Shown piece by piece: positions 45,349-54,605 of a stretch of 64,000 bases of DNA. A model generated the notes under the pieces. That model made no database searches, was not told the origin of the DNA, and saw nothing but the letters and a program-made list of their open reading frames with translations. The stretch is from Limimaricola soesokkakensis. Lineage in GTDB: Bacteria; Pseudomonadota; Alphaproteobacteria; Rhodobacterales; Rhodobacteraceae. Position numbers and translations under genes: made by a program. The stretch's first letter is position 1. Each line of letters opens with the position of its first letter. The stretch spans positions 124,001 through 188,000 of the forward strand of contig NZ_FWFY01000004.1 in assembly GCF_900172345.1 (NCBI RefSeq), given 5' to 3'.

Positions 45349-46038
45349 CTATGGTGCGGGCGCGGTCCGGTCAACGGGAAAGCGCGCCGCGAGATCGGCG
45401 ATCAGCGCCATGTCGGTCGCATCCACCGGGCCCGAAGCGCGCGGCCGGAACCGTAGCCGGAATGCCGCGAGCCGCTGCGCATGGGTGACCTCCGCCGTGT
45501 AACCGAAACCACGCGCGGCCGTATCGAAGACCGAGGGGCTGGGCTGCGGCCCCCGTGCCGGTTTCGGCTGTGGCCAGACCGACAGCCCGTGCCGCGCCAG
45601 CCTGCGCCAGTCGAATCGCGGGCCCGGATCGTCCTTGCGCCCTGGCGCCATGTCGGAATGGCCGATCACGCGCTCGGGCGGGATCGACCAACGCGTGAGG
45701 ATGCCCGCGAGCAGTGTTTCGAGCGCCGCCATCTGCGGCCCGGCGAAGGGATGGTCGCCCCTGTTGTAGAGCTCGATGCCGATGGAGCGGGAGTTCACGT
45801 CTTCCACCGCGCCCCAGCGCCCCGCGCCCGCGTGCCAGGCGCGCCGTGCCTCGGGCACCAGCTCCGTCACCTTGCCAGCGCCGGAAATCAGCCAATGCGC
45901 CGAGACCTCGGCCGCGGGGTCGCAGAGCCGCGCCAGCGCTTCGTCATGGCTGGTCATCGCCGTGTAGTGGATCACCACGAGATCGGGCCGCGCGCCAAGG
46001 CGTCGCGGCCCGTGATTCGGTGACAGCGGGTCGGGCAT
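45349..46038 (-). CDS. N-acetylmuramoyl-L-alanine amidase (AmpD-like)
   Basis: 229 residues from the ATG at the complement of 46036-46038. Zinc ligands appear in LVVIHYTAM, VIGHSDMAPGRKDDPG and the preceding SIGIELYNRGD; VSAHWLISGAGKVTELVPE is the usual amidase_2 segment. No signal peptide, so it is a cytosolic AmpD-type enzyme that trims recycled anhydromuropeptides. The stop is only 8 bp from the rnpB 5' end, so the rnpB promoter probably lies inside this gene. Confidence 0.92.
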   Translation of the reverse strand: MPDPLSPNHGPRRLGARPDLVVIHYTAMTSHDEALARLCDPAAEVSAHWLISGAGKVTELVPEARRAWHAGAGRWGAVEDVNSRSIGIELYNRGDHPFAGPQMAALETLLAGILTRWSIPPERVIGHSDMAPGRKDDPGPRFDWRRLARHGLSVWPQPKPARGPQPSPSVFDTAARGFGYTAEVTHAQRLAAFRLRFRPRASGPVDATDMALIADLAARFPVDRTAPAP

Positions 46039-46045
46039 CGCGCCT

Positions 46046-46729
46046 TTAGCGGCCGACCGCCGCGAGGAAGGGCGCCGGATCCCAACCGCAGGCGAAGCCG
46101 TCGCCGTCGGGATCGATGCCCTTGGGATCGCGCTCGGGGCCGCCCCGCGCAAGGAAGTCGCGCTGCGCCTCGTCGGGCGAGCGGTAGGAGGCGCAGTTGC
46201 GCTCGAACCTATTGCCCATGGTTCCGAGGACGAAGCGCGAATACCACTCCTGCCCACGCTTGTTGGGCGCGTTCAGCGCATATTCGACGATGTTGGGCCC
46301 GGTGTCGCCGGCGCGCTGCGGCAGCGCGGTGGGCTGGATCACTTGGTAGGCGGCCGCCTGCTGGGCTCGGCGTTCGGCGTCGGACTGAATCGTCTCGCGC
46401 CCTGCCACCGCCTCGAAGCTCTGCTCGTCGGAGATCGCGGCCCCGTTCGCGGCCACATCCGGCGCAGCATTGGTCGGGCTCGCCTGCACGCCGCCGCGAC
46501 GATCCACGTCGATGCCCGCCGCCGAAAGCTCGGAACTGGCGATGACGCCGCCCGAGGGGGCGCCGAAAGTGGCGGACTGGCCTTGATACTGGCCCTGATT
46601 CTGGCCGGTCAGCTGCGCCTCGCGCTGGGCGCGTGCGCCGCTGTCGGGCAGCTGCGACGCGCAGGCCGAAAGGGCCATGGCGGCGCCGGCGAGGGCGGCG
46701 AGGTTCATACGAGAGGCAAGCGGTTTCAC
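46046..46729 (-). CDS. lipoprotein with C-terminal Excalibur-like calcium-binding motif
   Basis: 227 residues with a GTG start, GGAG seven nucleotides upstream. Lipobox LSAC is at the end of the signal sequence (MNLAALAGAAMALSACAS). A Q/A/S-rich low-complexity middle leads to the C-terminal NCASYRSPDEAQRDFLARGG and PKGIDPDGDGFACGWDP, an Excalibur-type DxDxDG loop bracketed by two Cys. It is likely anchored in the outer membrane or periplasm and binds Ca2+. It follows gatA and precedes the amidase gene. Confidence 0.82.
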   Translation of the reverse strand: MKPLASRMNLAALAGAAMALSACASQLPDSGARAQREAQLTGQNQGQYQGQSATFGAPSGGVIASSELSAAGIDVDRRGGVQASPTNAAPDVAANGAAISDEQSFEAVAGRETIQSDAERRAQQAAAYQVIQPTALPQRAGDTGPNIVEYALNAPNKRGQEWYSRFVLGTMGNRFERNCASYRSPDEAQRDFLARGGPERDPKGIDPDGDGFACGWDPAPFLAAVGR

Positions 46730-46767
46730 GGCGACACTCCGGGCCCTGATCTGTTCGACTGCGCCCG

Positions 46768-48252
46768 TTACCACCATTTCGCGGGCTTGGAAACGAATCC
46801 CGCGGCCTGCTCCAGCGCGTAGGCGGTGTTGAGCAGGTCGCCCTCCTCCCATGGCCGCCCGATCAACTGCAGGCCCAGCGGCAGGCCCTTGTGATCCAGA
46901 CCGGCGGGCACCGAGATCCCCGGCAGACCGGCGAGGTTCACCGTCACGGTGAACACGTCGTTGAGGTACATCTGCACCGGATCGGCGTCCTTCATCGCGC
47001 CGAGGCCGAAGGCCGAGGACGGCGTCGCCGGCGTCAGGATCGCGTCGACCCCTTCGGCGAAGACCTGGTCGAAGTCGCGCTTGATCAGCGTGCGGACCTT
47101 GCGGGCGCGATTGTAATAGGCGTCGTAGAAACCGGCCGAAAGCACGTAGGTGCCGACCATGATCCGGCGCTGCACCTCCGAACCGAAGCCCTCGGCGCGG
47201 GTCTTCTCGTACATCTCGGTGATGCCGTCGCCCTGCGCCAGCTTGGCGCGGTGGCCAAAGCGCACGCCGTCGTAGCGCGCGAGGTTCGACGAGGCCTCGG
47301 CCGGGGCGATCACGTAATAGGCGGGAAGCGCGTATTTCGTGTGTGGCAGCGAGATGTCGCGGATCAGCGCTCCGGCATCGCGCAGCATCTCGGTGCCACG
47401 GGTCCAGAGGGTCTCGATCTCGGTCGGCATGCCGTCGACATGGTATTCGCGCGGGATGCCGATCACCTTGCCGCGAATGTCGCCGGTCAGCATCGCCTCG
47501 AAATCCGGGACAGCGATGTCGGCGGAGGTCGAATCCTTGGGGTCGTGGCCCGACATGGCGCGCAGCATGATCGCCGCGTCGCGCACGTCGCGGGTCATCG
47601 GCCCGGCCTGGTCGAGCGAGGAGGCGAAGGCGATGATGCCGAAGCGCGAGCAGCGCCCATAGGTCGGCTTGATGCCGGTGATGCCGGTGAAGGCCGCCGG
47701 CTGGCGGATCGAGCCGCCGGTGTCGGTGCCGGTGGCGCCGAGACACAGATCGGCGGCCACGGCGGCGGCCGAGCCGCCCGACGAGCCGCCGGGCGTCAGC
47801 GCGACGCCGTCATCGGCCTGCCAGGGGTTCACCGCCGCGCCATAGGCAGAGGTCTCGTTCGACGAGCCCATCGCGAACTCGTCCATGTTGAGCTTGCCCA
47901 GCATCACCGCGCCGTCACGGAACAGCTGCGTGGTGACGGTGGATTCATAGGGCGGGCGGAAGCCGTCGAGTATGCGGCTCGCGGCTTGGCTCGGCGTGTT
48001 CTCGGTGCAGAACAGGTCCTTGATACCCAAGGGGATGCCGCACAGGTCGGGCGCATCGCCCGCCTTGATGCGCTCATCGGCGGCGCGGGCCTGTGCCTCG
48101 GCGATCTCGGGCGTCTTGTGGGCATAGGCATTGAGCTTGTCGGAGCCGTCGACAGCCGCGTTCAGCGCGCCGGTCAGCTCGACCGAGGAAATCTCGCCCT
48201 TGCGGAGCGCGTCGCGCGCCGAGGCAATGGTCAGCTTGGTCAGTTCGGTCAT
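46768..48252 (-). CDS. gatA: Asp-tRNA(Asn)/Glu-tRNA(Gln) amidotransferase subunit A
   Basis: 494 residues. The Ser-cisSer-Lys catalytic centre is in [20 protein letters not shown] (Lys), [15 protein letters not shown] and [20 protein letters not shown] (Ser pair). The C-terminal [20 protein letters not shown] is standard for GatA. It makes ammonia from glutamine for correcting Glu-tRNA(Gln) and Asp-tRNA(Asn). It follows gatC by 11 bp; gatB is not in the window. Confidence 0.97.
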   Translation of the reverse strand: MTELTKLTIASARDALRKGEISSVELTGALNAAVDGSDKLNAYAHKTPEIAEAQARAADERIKAGDAPDLCGIPLGIKDLFCTENTPSQAASRILDGFRPPYESTVTTQLFRDGAVMLGKLNMDEFAMGSSNETSAYGAAVNPWQADDGVALTPGGSSGGSAAAVAADLCLGATGTDTGGSIRQPAAFTGITGIKPTYGRCSRFGIIAFASSLDQAGPMTRDVRDAAIMLRAMSGHDPKDSTSADIAVPDFEAMLTGDIRGKVIGIPREYHVDGMPTEIETLWTRGTEMLRDAGALIRDISLPHTKYALPAYYVIAPAEASSNLARYDGVRFGHRAKLAQGDGITEMYEKTRAEGFGSEVQRRIMVGTYVLSAGFYDAYYNRARKVRTLIKRDFDQVFAEGVDAILTPATPSSAFGLGAMKDADPVQMYLNDVFTVTVNLAGLPGISVPAGLDHKGLPLGLQLIGRPWEEGDLLNTAYALEQAAGFVSKPAKWW

Positions 48253-48263
48253 CGCTGCGCCCC

Positions 48264-48551
48264 TTATTCCACGACTTTCGGCACCGCGAAGAAGCCCTCG
48301 CGCGCGTCGGGCGCGTTGGCGAGGACCTTCTCTTGCTGGCTGCCATCGGTAACCACGTCGTCGCGGCGCTTGAGATGCATCGGCGTGACGCCGGTCATCG
48401 GCTCGACGCCGTCGACATCGACCTCCTGCAGCTGCTCGATGAAGCCGAGGATGGTGTTGAACTCGGAGGCGAGCGCGGGCAGCGCCTCCTCCTCGACCCG
48501 GATCCGGGCCAGCTTGGCCACCCGCCGGGCGGTGTCGGTGTCGATCGACAT
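48264..48551 (-). CDS. gatC: Asp-tRNA(Asn)/Glu-tRNA(Gln) amidotransferase subunit C
   Basis: 95 residues: [59 protein letters not shown] and [14 protein letters not shown] are the GatC signature. It stabilises the GatAB complex. Start at the complement of 48549-48551 with AGGAGAG upstream. Confidence 0.96.
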   Translation of the reverse strand: MSIDTDTARRVAKLARIRVEEEALPALASEFNTILGFIEQLQEVDVDGVEPMTGVTPMHLKRRDDVVTDGSQQEKVLANAPDAREGFFAVPKVVE

Positions 48552-48580
48552 GGGGCTCTCCTGTCTGGTCGGTCCCGGCT

Positions 48581-49237
48581 TTAGCGGGCAGCGGGCGGTC
48601 CCGCAAGCAGCGCCCGGCGGATCAGCTCGATCATCCAGCCCAGCATGACGCCGTTCAGACCGTGCCAGGCGAAATGCGTGCCCGCGGGCATTGCCTCGCA
48701 CAAGGTCTCATCGATCGAGCGGAAGGCCAGCGACAGGCATAACAGCCCAGCGCCCAGCGCCATCCCCCGCCCGACCATCGGCCAGCGTCGCCACAGCAGC
48801 ACCGCGTAGAGCGCGATCAGGAGCGGGACCGGCCAGTAGAAGGCCGAGACCTCGAAAAAGGGCAGCGTCGCGAAAAGAGGGGTGAGCAGCAGTGCCCATG
48901 GCACGAAACCGGCGGCACCTAGCCCCGATAGCCAGACGGGCCAGCGCCAGAACACCCGGTTCGCGGCATAGACATAGGCGAGGATGAAGACCGCGATCGG
49001 CAGCACGTCGGCCAGCATCGCCCAGACGGTGGCGAAGGAGTGGAACAGCGCGCTGCCGATGCCGATGATGAAGAGCAGCGCCGAGAGCAGCCGCGGCAGG
49101 CCCAGCCCCTCTGAGCGGTGCCAGCACCAGATCGCGGCGATGACGAAGGCGGCGTTGGAGACGAGGTTCAGCGGCTCGGCCCACAAACCGGGGCCGAGCC
49201 TTTCGCAATAGCCGTCGAGCGGCGCGCTCCAGTCCAT
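48581..49237 (-). CDS. ceramidase-like (CREST superfamily) membrane protein
   Basis: 218 residues, about seven membrane helices. [40 protein letters not shown] and [18 protein letters not shown] supply the conserved Ser-His-Asp and the two final His residues that bind zinc in alkaline ceramidases and related hydrolases. In bacteria the physiological substrate is unknown; an amide-linked lipid is possible. It lies between gdhA and gatC on the same strand. Confidence 0.87.
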   Translation of the reverse strand: MDWSAPLDGYCERLGPGLWAEPLNLVSNAAFVIAAIWCWHRSEGLGLPRLLSALLFIIGIGSALFHSFATVWAMLADVLPIAVFILAYVYAANRVFWRWPVWLSGLGAAGFVPWALLLTPLFATLPFFEVSAFYWPVPLLIALYAVLLWRRWPMVGRGMALGAGLLCLSLAFRSIDETLCEAMPAGTHFAWHGLNGVMLGWMIELIRRALLAGPPAAR

Positions 49238-49257
49238 GCCGCCTCCGCCGCCGGGTC

Positions 49258-50700
49258 TCAGAGACCCTTGGAGCGGTAGCTCAGCGCCACCCGGCCGATC
49301 GCCACGAGATAGGCGGCGGTGCGCAGGTCGGGCACGTCGTCGCGGTTGTGCCAGATCTCCCGCATTGCCTGATAGGCGGTGCGCATCGTGTCATCGAGAC
49401 CCGAGCGCACCAGCTCGAGCTCGTCATCGCCCTTCAGGTAACGCTCCTTGAAGTTCTTCGACAGGTTCCAGCCCAGCCCCTCATCGTTGGAGAGCCGCTC
49501 CAACTCGTCGACGATGAGCTGCGCGCGCGCCTCGTCGGCGCGCCGCTCCATCCGGCCGAAGCGGATATGGCTGAGGTTCTTGACCCATTCGAAATAGGAG
49601 ACGGTGACGCCGCCGGCATTGGCATACATGTCGGGGATGATGACGATGCCCTTCTCGCGCAGGATGTCGTCGGCACCGGCGGTGACGGGACCGTTCGCGG
49701 CCTCGATGATCAGCGGCGCCTTGATCCGGTCCGCGTTGGACAGGTTGATCGTGCTCTCCAGAGCCGCCGGGATCAGGATGTCGCACTCCGCCTCGAGCAG
49801 GCGCGCCCCATCCGCGTGATGCGTGCCACCGGGATAGTCCTTCAGGCCGCCATGCTTGGCAATCCACTGGTGCACCGCCTCGACATCGAGGCCGTTCTCG
49901 TCGGTGATCGCGCCGTCGCGCTCGATGATCGCGGTGATCTTGGCGCCATCCTCCTCGGAAAGGAATTTGGCGGCGTGGTAGCCCACATTGCCGAGACCCT
50001 GCACGATGACCCGCTTGCCTTCGAGCTTGCCCGAGAGATTGGCCTTGGCCACGTCCTCGGGGTGACGGAAGAACTCGCGCAGCGCGTATTGCACGCCACG
50101 CCCGGTCGCCTCGACCCGGCCATGGATGCCGCCGGAGTTGAGCGGCTTGCCGGTGACGCAGGCGCGGGAGTTGATGTCGGTGGTGTTCATCCGCGCGTAC
50201 TGGTCGGCGATCCATGCCATTTCGCGCTCGCCGGTGCCCATGTCGGGGGCGGGCACGTTCTGGCTGGGATGGATCAGGTCGCGCTTGGCCAGCTCGTAGG
50301 CGAATCGCCGGGTGATCTGTTCCAGCTCATGCTCGTCCCAATCGCGCGGATCGATCCTGAGGCCGCCCTTGGAGCCGCCATAGGGCACTTCGACCAGCGC
50401 GCATTTGTAGGTCATCAGCGCCGCCAGCGCCTCGACCTCTTCCTGATGCACGGTCGAGGCGTAGCGGATACCGCCCTTCACGGGCTCCATGTGCTCGGAA
50501 TGCACCGAACGGTAGCCGGTGAAGGTGTGGATCTGGCCGCGCAACCGCACCCCGAAGCGCACGGTATAGGTGGCGTTGCAAACGCGGATCTTTTCCTCGA
50601 GCCCCGGCGACAGGTCCATCAGCGCCACGGCGCGGTTGAACATCATGTCGACGGAGTCGCGAAAGCCCGGCTCTGCCATCTGAGGCTGGTGCTCTGTCAT
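49258..50700 (-). CDS. Glu/Leu/Phe/Val dehydrogenase (glutamate dehydrogenase)
   Basis: 480 residues from the ATG at the complement of 50698-50700, with GGGAGA upstream. Substrate and catalytic lysines sit in HMEPVKGGIRYASTVHQEEV and MTYKCALVEVPYGGSKGGL; NVPAPDMGTGEREMAWIADQ and the Rossmann KRVIVQGLGNVGYHAAKFL follow. It interconverts glutamate and 2-oxoglutarate plus ammonia; coenzyme preference is not clear from the sequence. Alternative amino-acid substrates cannot be excluded. Confidence 0.93.
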   Translation of the reverse strand: MTEHQPQMAEPGFRDSVDMMFNRAVALMDLSPGLEEKIRVCNATYTVRFGVRLRGQIHTFTGYRSVHSEHMEPVKGGIRYASTVHQEEVEALAALMTYKCALVEVPYGGSKGGLRIDPRDWDEHELEQITRRFAYELAKRDLIHPSQNVPAPDMGTGEREMAWIADQYARMNTTDINSRACVTGKPLNSGGIHGRVEATGRGVQYALREFFRHPEDVAKANLSGKLEGKRVIVQGLGNVGYHAAKFLSEEDGAKITAIIERDGAITDENGLDVEAVHQWIAKHGGLKDYPGGTHHADGARLLEAECDILIPAALESTINLSNADRIKAPLIIEAANGPVTAGADDILREKGIVIIPDMYANAGGVTVSYFEWVKNLSHIRFGRMERRADEARAQLIVDELERLSNDEGLGWNLSKNFKERYLKGDDELELVRSGLDDTMRTAYQAMREIWHNRDDVPDLRTAAYLVAIGRVALSYRSKGL

Positions 50701-50888
50701 GGCGAATGATTCTCCCAATCTTGCCGGCCTGTCCCGGCGGTCCCTGACCGATCCTAGACCGCTAAACGCGAGAATCGACCACCCCTTGCGGCAATGGCGT
50801 GGCGGAATGCACCGATCCGGACCAATCAGCGCCCCAGTTTGGTCATGCCCGCGGTGTTGGATGCTCCTGTCGACGAAAGGGTACTTCG

Positions 50889-52454
50889 ATGGGAAACGCG
50901 CATGATCGGCAGAGGAAGGGCATGATCCGGGTCTTGAGCACCCGGCAGGGCCTTGGCCGGCTGCGGCGCGACGAGAGTGGTTCGGTCATCATCTTCTCGC
51001 TCTTCGTGATGGTAATCATGTTGGTGGTCGGCGGACTCGGGGTCGACACGATGCGTGTCGAGGCCAAGCGCAACCACCTGCAATCCACGCTCGACCGCGC
51101 GGTGCTGGCCGCCGCCGACCTGCAGCAGAGCCTCGATCCCGAAACGGTGGTGCGCGATCACTTCGCCAAGGCGGGGCTGTCCGACGCCCTCCAAGAGGTC
51201 GAGGTGATAAACACCCTGAACTCGCGCACCGTCCGCGCCAGCGCGCAGATGCCCGTCCCTGCCACCTTCCTGCGCATGGCCGGGATCGATACCATGCCTG
51301 CCCCCGCCGCGGGCTCGGCCACCGAATCGGTAAGCGACATCGAGATCGGTCTCGTGCTCGACGTCTCGGGCTCGATGGGCAGCAACAACCGCCTGACCCG
51401 GCTCAAGAGCGCGGGCGCCGAGTTCATCGACACCATGTTCGCGAGCGTCCTGCCCGAGAACCTGTCGATCTCGATCGTGCCCTACTCCACCCAGGTCAAT
51501 CTTGGGCGCGACCTTGGGCGGCAATACGGCCTGCTCGGCGGCCATGACTACAGCTACTGCGTGGATCTGCCGCCCACCGCCTATCTGACCACCGCGCAGC
51601 TGCCGGTCGGTCTGATCCAGGCTGGCCATTTCGAGGCCAACACCAATTCCGGCAGCTATGGCAGCATGCGTAACAACAACCCGGTCTGCCGCACCGATTC
51701 CCCTTTCGAGGTGATGGCGTGGTCGAACGATCGGAACGCGCTGCAGAGCAAGATCGCGAATCTGAGCGCCAGTGGCTGGACCTCGATCGAGATGGGGGTG
51801 AACTGGGGCGCGGCGCTGCTCGACCCCACCGCCCGCGGCGTGCTCAATGGCATGCTCGGGCTGGGTCGGGTCTCGGGAGACCTGTCAGGCTGGCCGCGCG
51901 ACTTCAACCACCCCGAGGGGATGAAGGTGCTGGTCGTGATGACCGATGGCGAGAACACCCGCGACTATACGCTCCGCCCACCCTACAACACGATCGCCCC
52001 TTCGGACGTCTGGCTCGACGGCACGGATGACTACTACGTCTATGTCGCGCCGCTCCAATATTTCCGGGCCAAGGATCGTACATGGGTCACGGCGCCGCGC
52101 GGCACGCGGCTGAGTTGGGCCGAACTCTTCAACCGCATGTCCATAGGCGAACACGCGCATCATCTGCGCTATCGGCAGAATTATAACTCCTTGGTGAAGG
52201 ATTACTGGAACAGCATCTACGACACCACCTGGTCGACCCAGAAGGATCTGCGGACCAAGGCCATCTGCGCCGCCGCCCGTGCCAACGGCATCGTCGTCTT
52301 CACCATCGGCTTCGAGGTCGATGCCCATGCCGCCGGGGTGATGGCCGACTGCGCCTCCTCGCCCTCGCATTTCTACCGCGTCGAGGGGCTTGAGATCGCT
52401 TCGGCCTTCACGTCGATCGCCACCCAGATCAACGCGCTGAGGCTGATCCAATGA
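50889..52454 (+). CDS. TadG-like VWA-domain protein
   Basis: 521 residues from ATG 50889 with AAAGGG upstream. The N-terminal pseudopilin-like helix is RRDESGSVIIFSLFVMVIML, then VVGGLGVDTMRVEAKRNHLQ, as in TadG. A von Willebrand A domain has the MIDAS in LVLDVSGSMGSNNRLTRLKS and VLVVMTDGENTRD. TadG-type proteins anchor or modulate Flp/Tad pili; the MIDAS binds a divalent metal. It is coupled by ATGA to two TadE-like genes. Confidence 0.9.
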   Translation: MGNAHDRQRKGMIRVLSTRQGLGRLRRDESGSVIIFSLFVMVIMLVVGGLGVDTMRVEAKRNHLQSTLDRAVLAAADLQQSLDPETVVRDHFAKAGLSDALQEVEVINTLNSRTVRASAQMPVPATFLRMAGIDTMPAPAAGSATESVSDIEIGLVLDVSGSMGSNNRLTRLKSAGAEFIDTMFASVLPENLSISIVPYSTQVNLGRDLGRQYGLLGGHDYSYCVDLPPTAYLTTAQLPVGLIQAGHFEANTNSGSYGSMRNNNPVCRTDSPFEVMAWSNDRNALQSKIANLSASGWTSIEMGVNWGAALLDPTARGVLNGMLGLGRVSGDLSGWPRDFNHPEGMKVLVVMTDGENTRDYTLRPPYNTIAPSDVWLDGTDDYYVYVAPLQYFRAKDRTWVTAPRGTRLSWAELFNRMSIGEHAHHLRYRQNYNSLVKDYWNSIYDTTWSTQKDLRTKAICAAARANGIVVFTIGFEVDAHAAGVMADCASSPSHFYRVEGLEIASAFTSIATQINALRLIQ

Positions 52455-52981
52455 ACCGATTGCCCCCCTTGCTGCGCCGCCTGATGCGCGCCCGCGACGG
52501 CGCCGCCGCGGTGGAGTTCGTGATGATCTTCCCACTGCTGATGCTGGCGGTCATGTCGACCTTCGAGCTGGGCATGGTGACGCTCAGGCAGGTGATGCTC
52601 GACAGGGGGCTGGAAATCACCGTGCGCGACATCCGGCTCGGAACGCTCACCCCGGTCACGCATCAGACCGTGAGCGCCTCGATCTGCGAACACGCGTTGC
52701 TGCTGCCCGACTGCGCGCTCAACCTGCGGCTCGAGATGACGCCGCTCGATCCGCTTTCCTGGCTCATGCCGCCTGCCGCGGCCGATTGCGTCGACCGTGC
52801 CGACACCTCGATCCCCGTGCGCCGCTTCATCGCCGGTGTGGAGAACCAGCTGATGCTGTTACGCGCCTGCTCGCTGTTCGATCCCTATTTCCCCACCAGC
52901 GGATTGGGCGCGACGCTGCCGCGCCAGTCGGGCGGCGCTTATGCGTTGGCCTCCGCCTCTGCCTTCGTGATCGAACCATGA
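52451..52981 (+). CDS. TadE-like pseudopilin (first)
   Basis: 176 residues. RARDGAAAVEFVMIFPLLML followed by AVMSTFELGMV is the TadE-type pseudopilin segment with the E before the helix. The rest carries several Cys (ICEHALLLPDCAL, ADCVDRAD, LLRACSLF), likely disulfide-bonded outside the cytoplasm. It overlaps both neighbouring genes by 4 nt, so it is made with them. Confidence 0.88.
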   Translation: MNRLPPLLRRLMRARDGAAAVEFVMIFPLLMLAVMSTFELGMVTLRQVMLDRGLEITVRDIRLGTLTPVTHQTVSASICEHALLLPDCALNLRLEMTPLDPLSWLMPPAAADCVDRADTSIPVRRFIAGVENQLMLLRACSLFDPYFPTSGLGATLPRQSGGAYALASASAFVIEP

Positions 52982-53565
52982 GGGGGCCGTTTTCCATCGC
53001 CGCGCGGCTCGCCCGCCGCCTGCGCCGCCGTGACGAGGGGGCGATGGTGGTCGAGGCAGTACTGATGCTGCCGCTGCTGATCTGGGCCTTCGCCGGGTCT
53101 TGGGTCTTTTTCGACGCCTTCCGCGCCAAGGCCACCAACGCGCGCGCCGCCTACACGATCGGCGATGCGTTGAGCCGGGAGTCCAACTACATCTCTCCGA
53201 CCTACTTGAACAGCTTGCACAGCTTGCAGCAATTCCTGGTGGTCGACGGGCGGGTGCCACGGATCCGGGTGAGCGTCTTCGCCTATGACGCCGCCCAAGA
53301 CCTCTACACGGTCCGCTGGTCCAAAGCGCGTGGCACGGGCATCCCGGAACTGACCGACACGATGCTGGCCGAGATACGCGACGAATTGCCCGACATGCCC
53401 GATCGCAGGGTCGCCACGCTGATCGAGACCTGGGTCGATTACATGCCTCTGTTCGACGTGGGGCTCGCGCCCTTCACCTTCGAGGACCGCGCCGTGACGC
53501 AGCTGCGCTTCGCGAACCAGCTATGCTTCAGCGCCACGGCAAGCCTCGACGACAGGCTCTGCTAG
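52978..53565 (+). CDS. TadE-like pseudopilin (second)
   Basis: 195 residues. RRDEGAMVVEAVLMLPLLIW followed by AFAGSWVFFDAFRAKATNAR is a second TadE-type helix. The tail ends in ATLIETWVDYMPLFDVGLAP then FTFEDRAVTQLRFANQLCFS. Start overlaps the previous stop (ATGA); its own stop shares CTAG with the convergent gene. No tad ATPase, secretin or prepilin peptidase is nearby. Confidence 0.86.
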   Translation: MRGPFSIAARLARRLRRRDEGAMVVEAVLMLPLLIWAFAGSWVFFDAFRAKATNARAAYTIGDALSRESNYISPTYLNSLHSLQQFLVVDGRVPRIRVSVFAYDAAQDLYTVRWSKARGTGIPELTDTMLAEIRDELPDMPDRRVATLIETWVDYMPLFDVGLAPFTFEDRAVTQLRFANQLCFSATASLDDRLC

Positions 53566-54032
53566 GGGAGCGGTGCGACCCGGTCGGCGAGGCGAATCTC
53601 GATCGCCTGTGCCATCGCCTTGGTCTCGTTGGCCGATGTCACGCCGCCGACGCCGAGCCGGTGGCCAAGCCGCCACCACAACCCTGGCCGCCAGGCCCGC
53701 GCGCCGGGCTTCGCCAGCCGAAGGGTAAAGCCGTTGGACGGTCGCAGCGAGAAGCTGCCGCGCTCGATCGCGACAATGTCCTGCCAGGGCGCCAGCAGCG
53801 TGCCGGCGCTGTCGGAAAGCCCGGCCTCGTCGAGTTGCAGCCCCAGCCGCGTGGCGCGGCGCAGCGCCTCGCCGGCGCCCAGTCCGGCACCCCCGAGGCA
53901 CAAGAGCGCCAGCGCCCAGACGAGGCCCGAGGCCTCGGACAGCGCGGTGTAAATGGCAACGCCGCCAAAGCCGTAGAGCACGCCCACCGCCATCGCCCGC
54001 CGTGCGGGCGCCGCCCGCAATTCGATCTTCAT
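53562..54032 (-). CDS. two-helix membrane protein with PH-like C-terminal domain
   Basis: 156 residues if ATG 54032 is used (GGGGA eight nucleotides upstream; a GTG two codons earlier is possible). Two helices (about 12-32 and 35-55) precede a small beta domain with LGLQLDEAGLSDSAGTLLAP, WQDIVAIERGSFSLRPSNGF and TLRLAKPGARAWRPGLWWRL, which looks like the bPH/YcxB-type domain. No named family is certain. It is convergent with the Tad-like operon. Confidence 0.7.
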   Translation of the reverse strand: MKIELRAAPARRAMAVGVLYGFGGVAIYTALSEASGLVWALALLCLGGAGLGAGEALRRATRLGLQLDEAGLSDSAGTLLAPWQDIVAIERGSFSLRPSNGFTLRLAKPGARAWRPGLWWRLGHRLGVGGVTSANETKAMAQAIEIRLADRVAPLP

Positions 54033-54170
54033 CGCCACGTCCCCGCTGTTGCGGCCTTGGCATAGCCCGGCCCCGCGGCCCCGTCACCCCCACCGCTGCA
54101 GTACCCCTGCCCCGGCTTGCCGCCACCCGCGGCCCGGCCTAAGCTCCGACCGCCCAAGCCCCGGACCCAG

Positions 54171-54554
54171 ATGCCCCGCCTTTTCCCACTCGCGCCGCTC
54201 GTCCTCATCATCGTGGGCTGCACCCAATTCCCCGAGATCGACGCCCGCGTGCCCGAGGCCGAGCGTACGGGCCCGCCGCCCGCCTTGATCGACGTGGTGC
54301 CGCTGCTGGCTCAGGCCGATGCGGCACGGCAATCGCAGCGGGTCACGCCCGAGAGCGCCGAGGATCTGGCGGCGCGGGCCGCCGTCCTCGCGACGCGACC
54401 GGTGCCGAACGCGCCCGCGACAGGCGCGGCGCGGGACGCCCGGCTGCAGGCCCTGACCGCGCGGGCCGAGGCGCTGCGGGCTGCGCCGGTGATCGACCCC
54501 TCGGCACGCGACAGGCTCGATGCGGGCGTGACGCCCCCTGCCGCGTTGCAGTGA
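54171..54554 (+). CDS. small lipoprotein
   Basis: 127 residues from ATG 54171. Lipobox LIIVGCTQF follows a short signal sequence (MPRLFPLAPLV). The mature part is A/R-rich and helical (LLAQADAARQSQRVTPESAE, LQALTARAEALRAAPVIDPS), possibly coiled-coil. No known domain. It lies just upstream of hom with a 51-bp gap. Confidence 0.75.
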   Translation: MPRLFPLAPLVLIIVGCTQFPEIDARVPEAERTGPPPALIDVVPLLAQADAARQSQRVTPESAEDLAARAAVLATRPVPNAPATGAARDARLQALTARAEALRAAPVIDPSARDRLDAGVTPPAALQ

Positions 54555-54605
54555 TCCCCTTCACGGGCTAACAGTCCGGCGCAGCCAGACAGACCGGAGC
54601 CTCCC

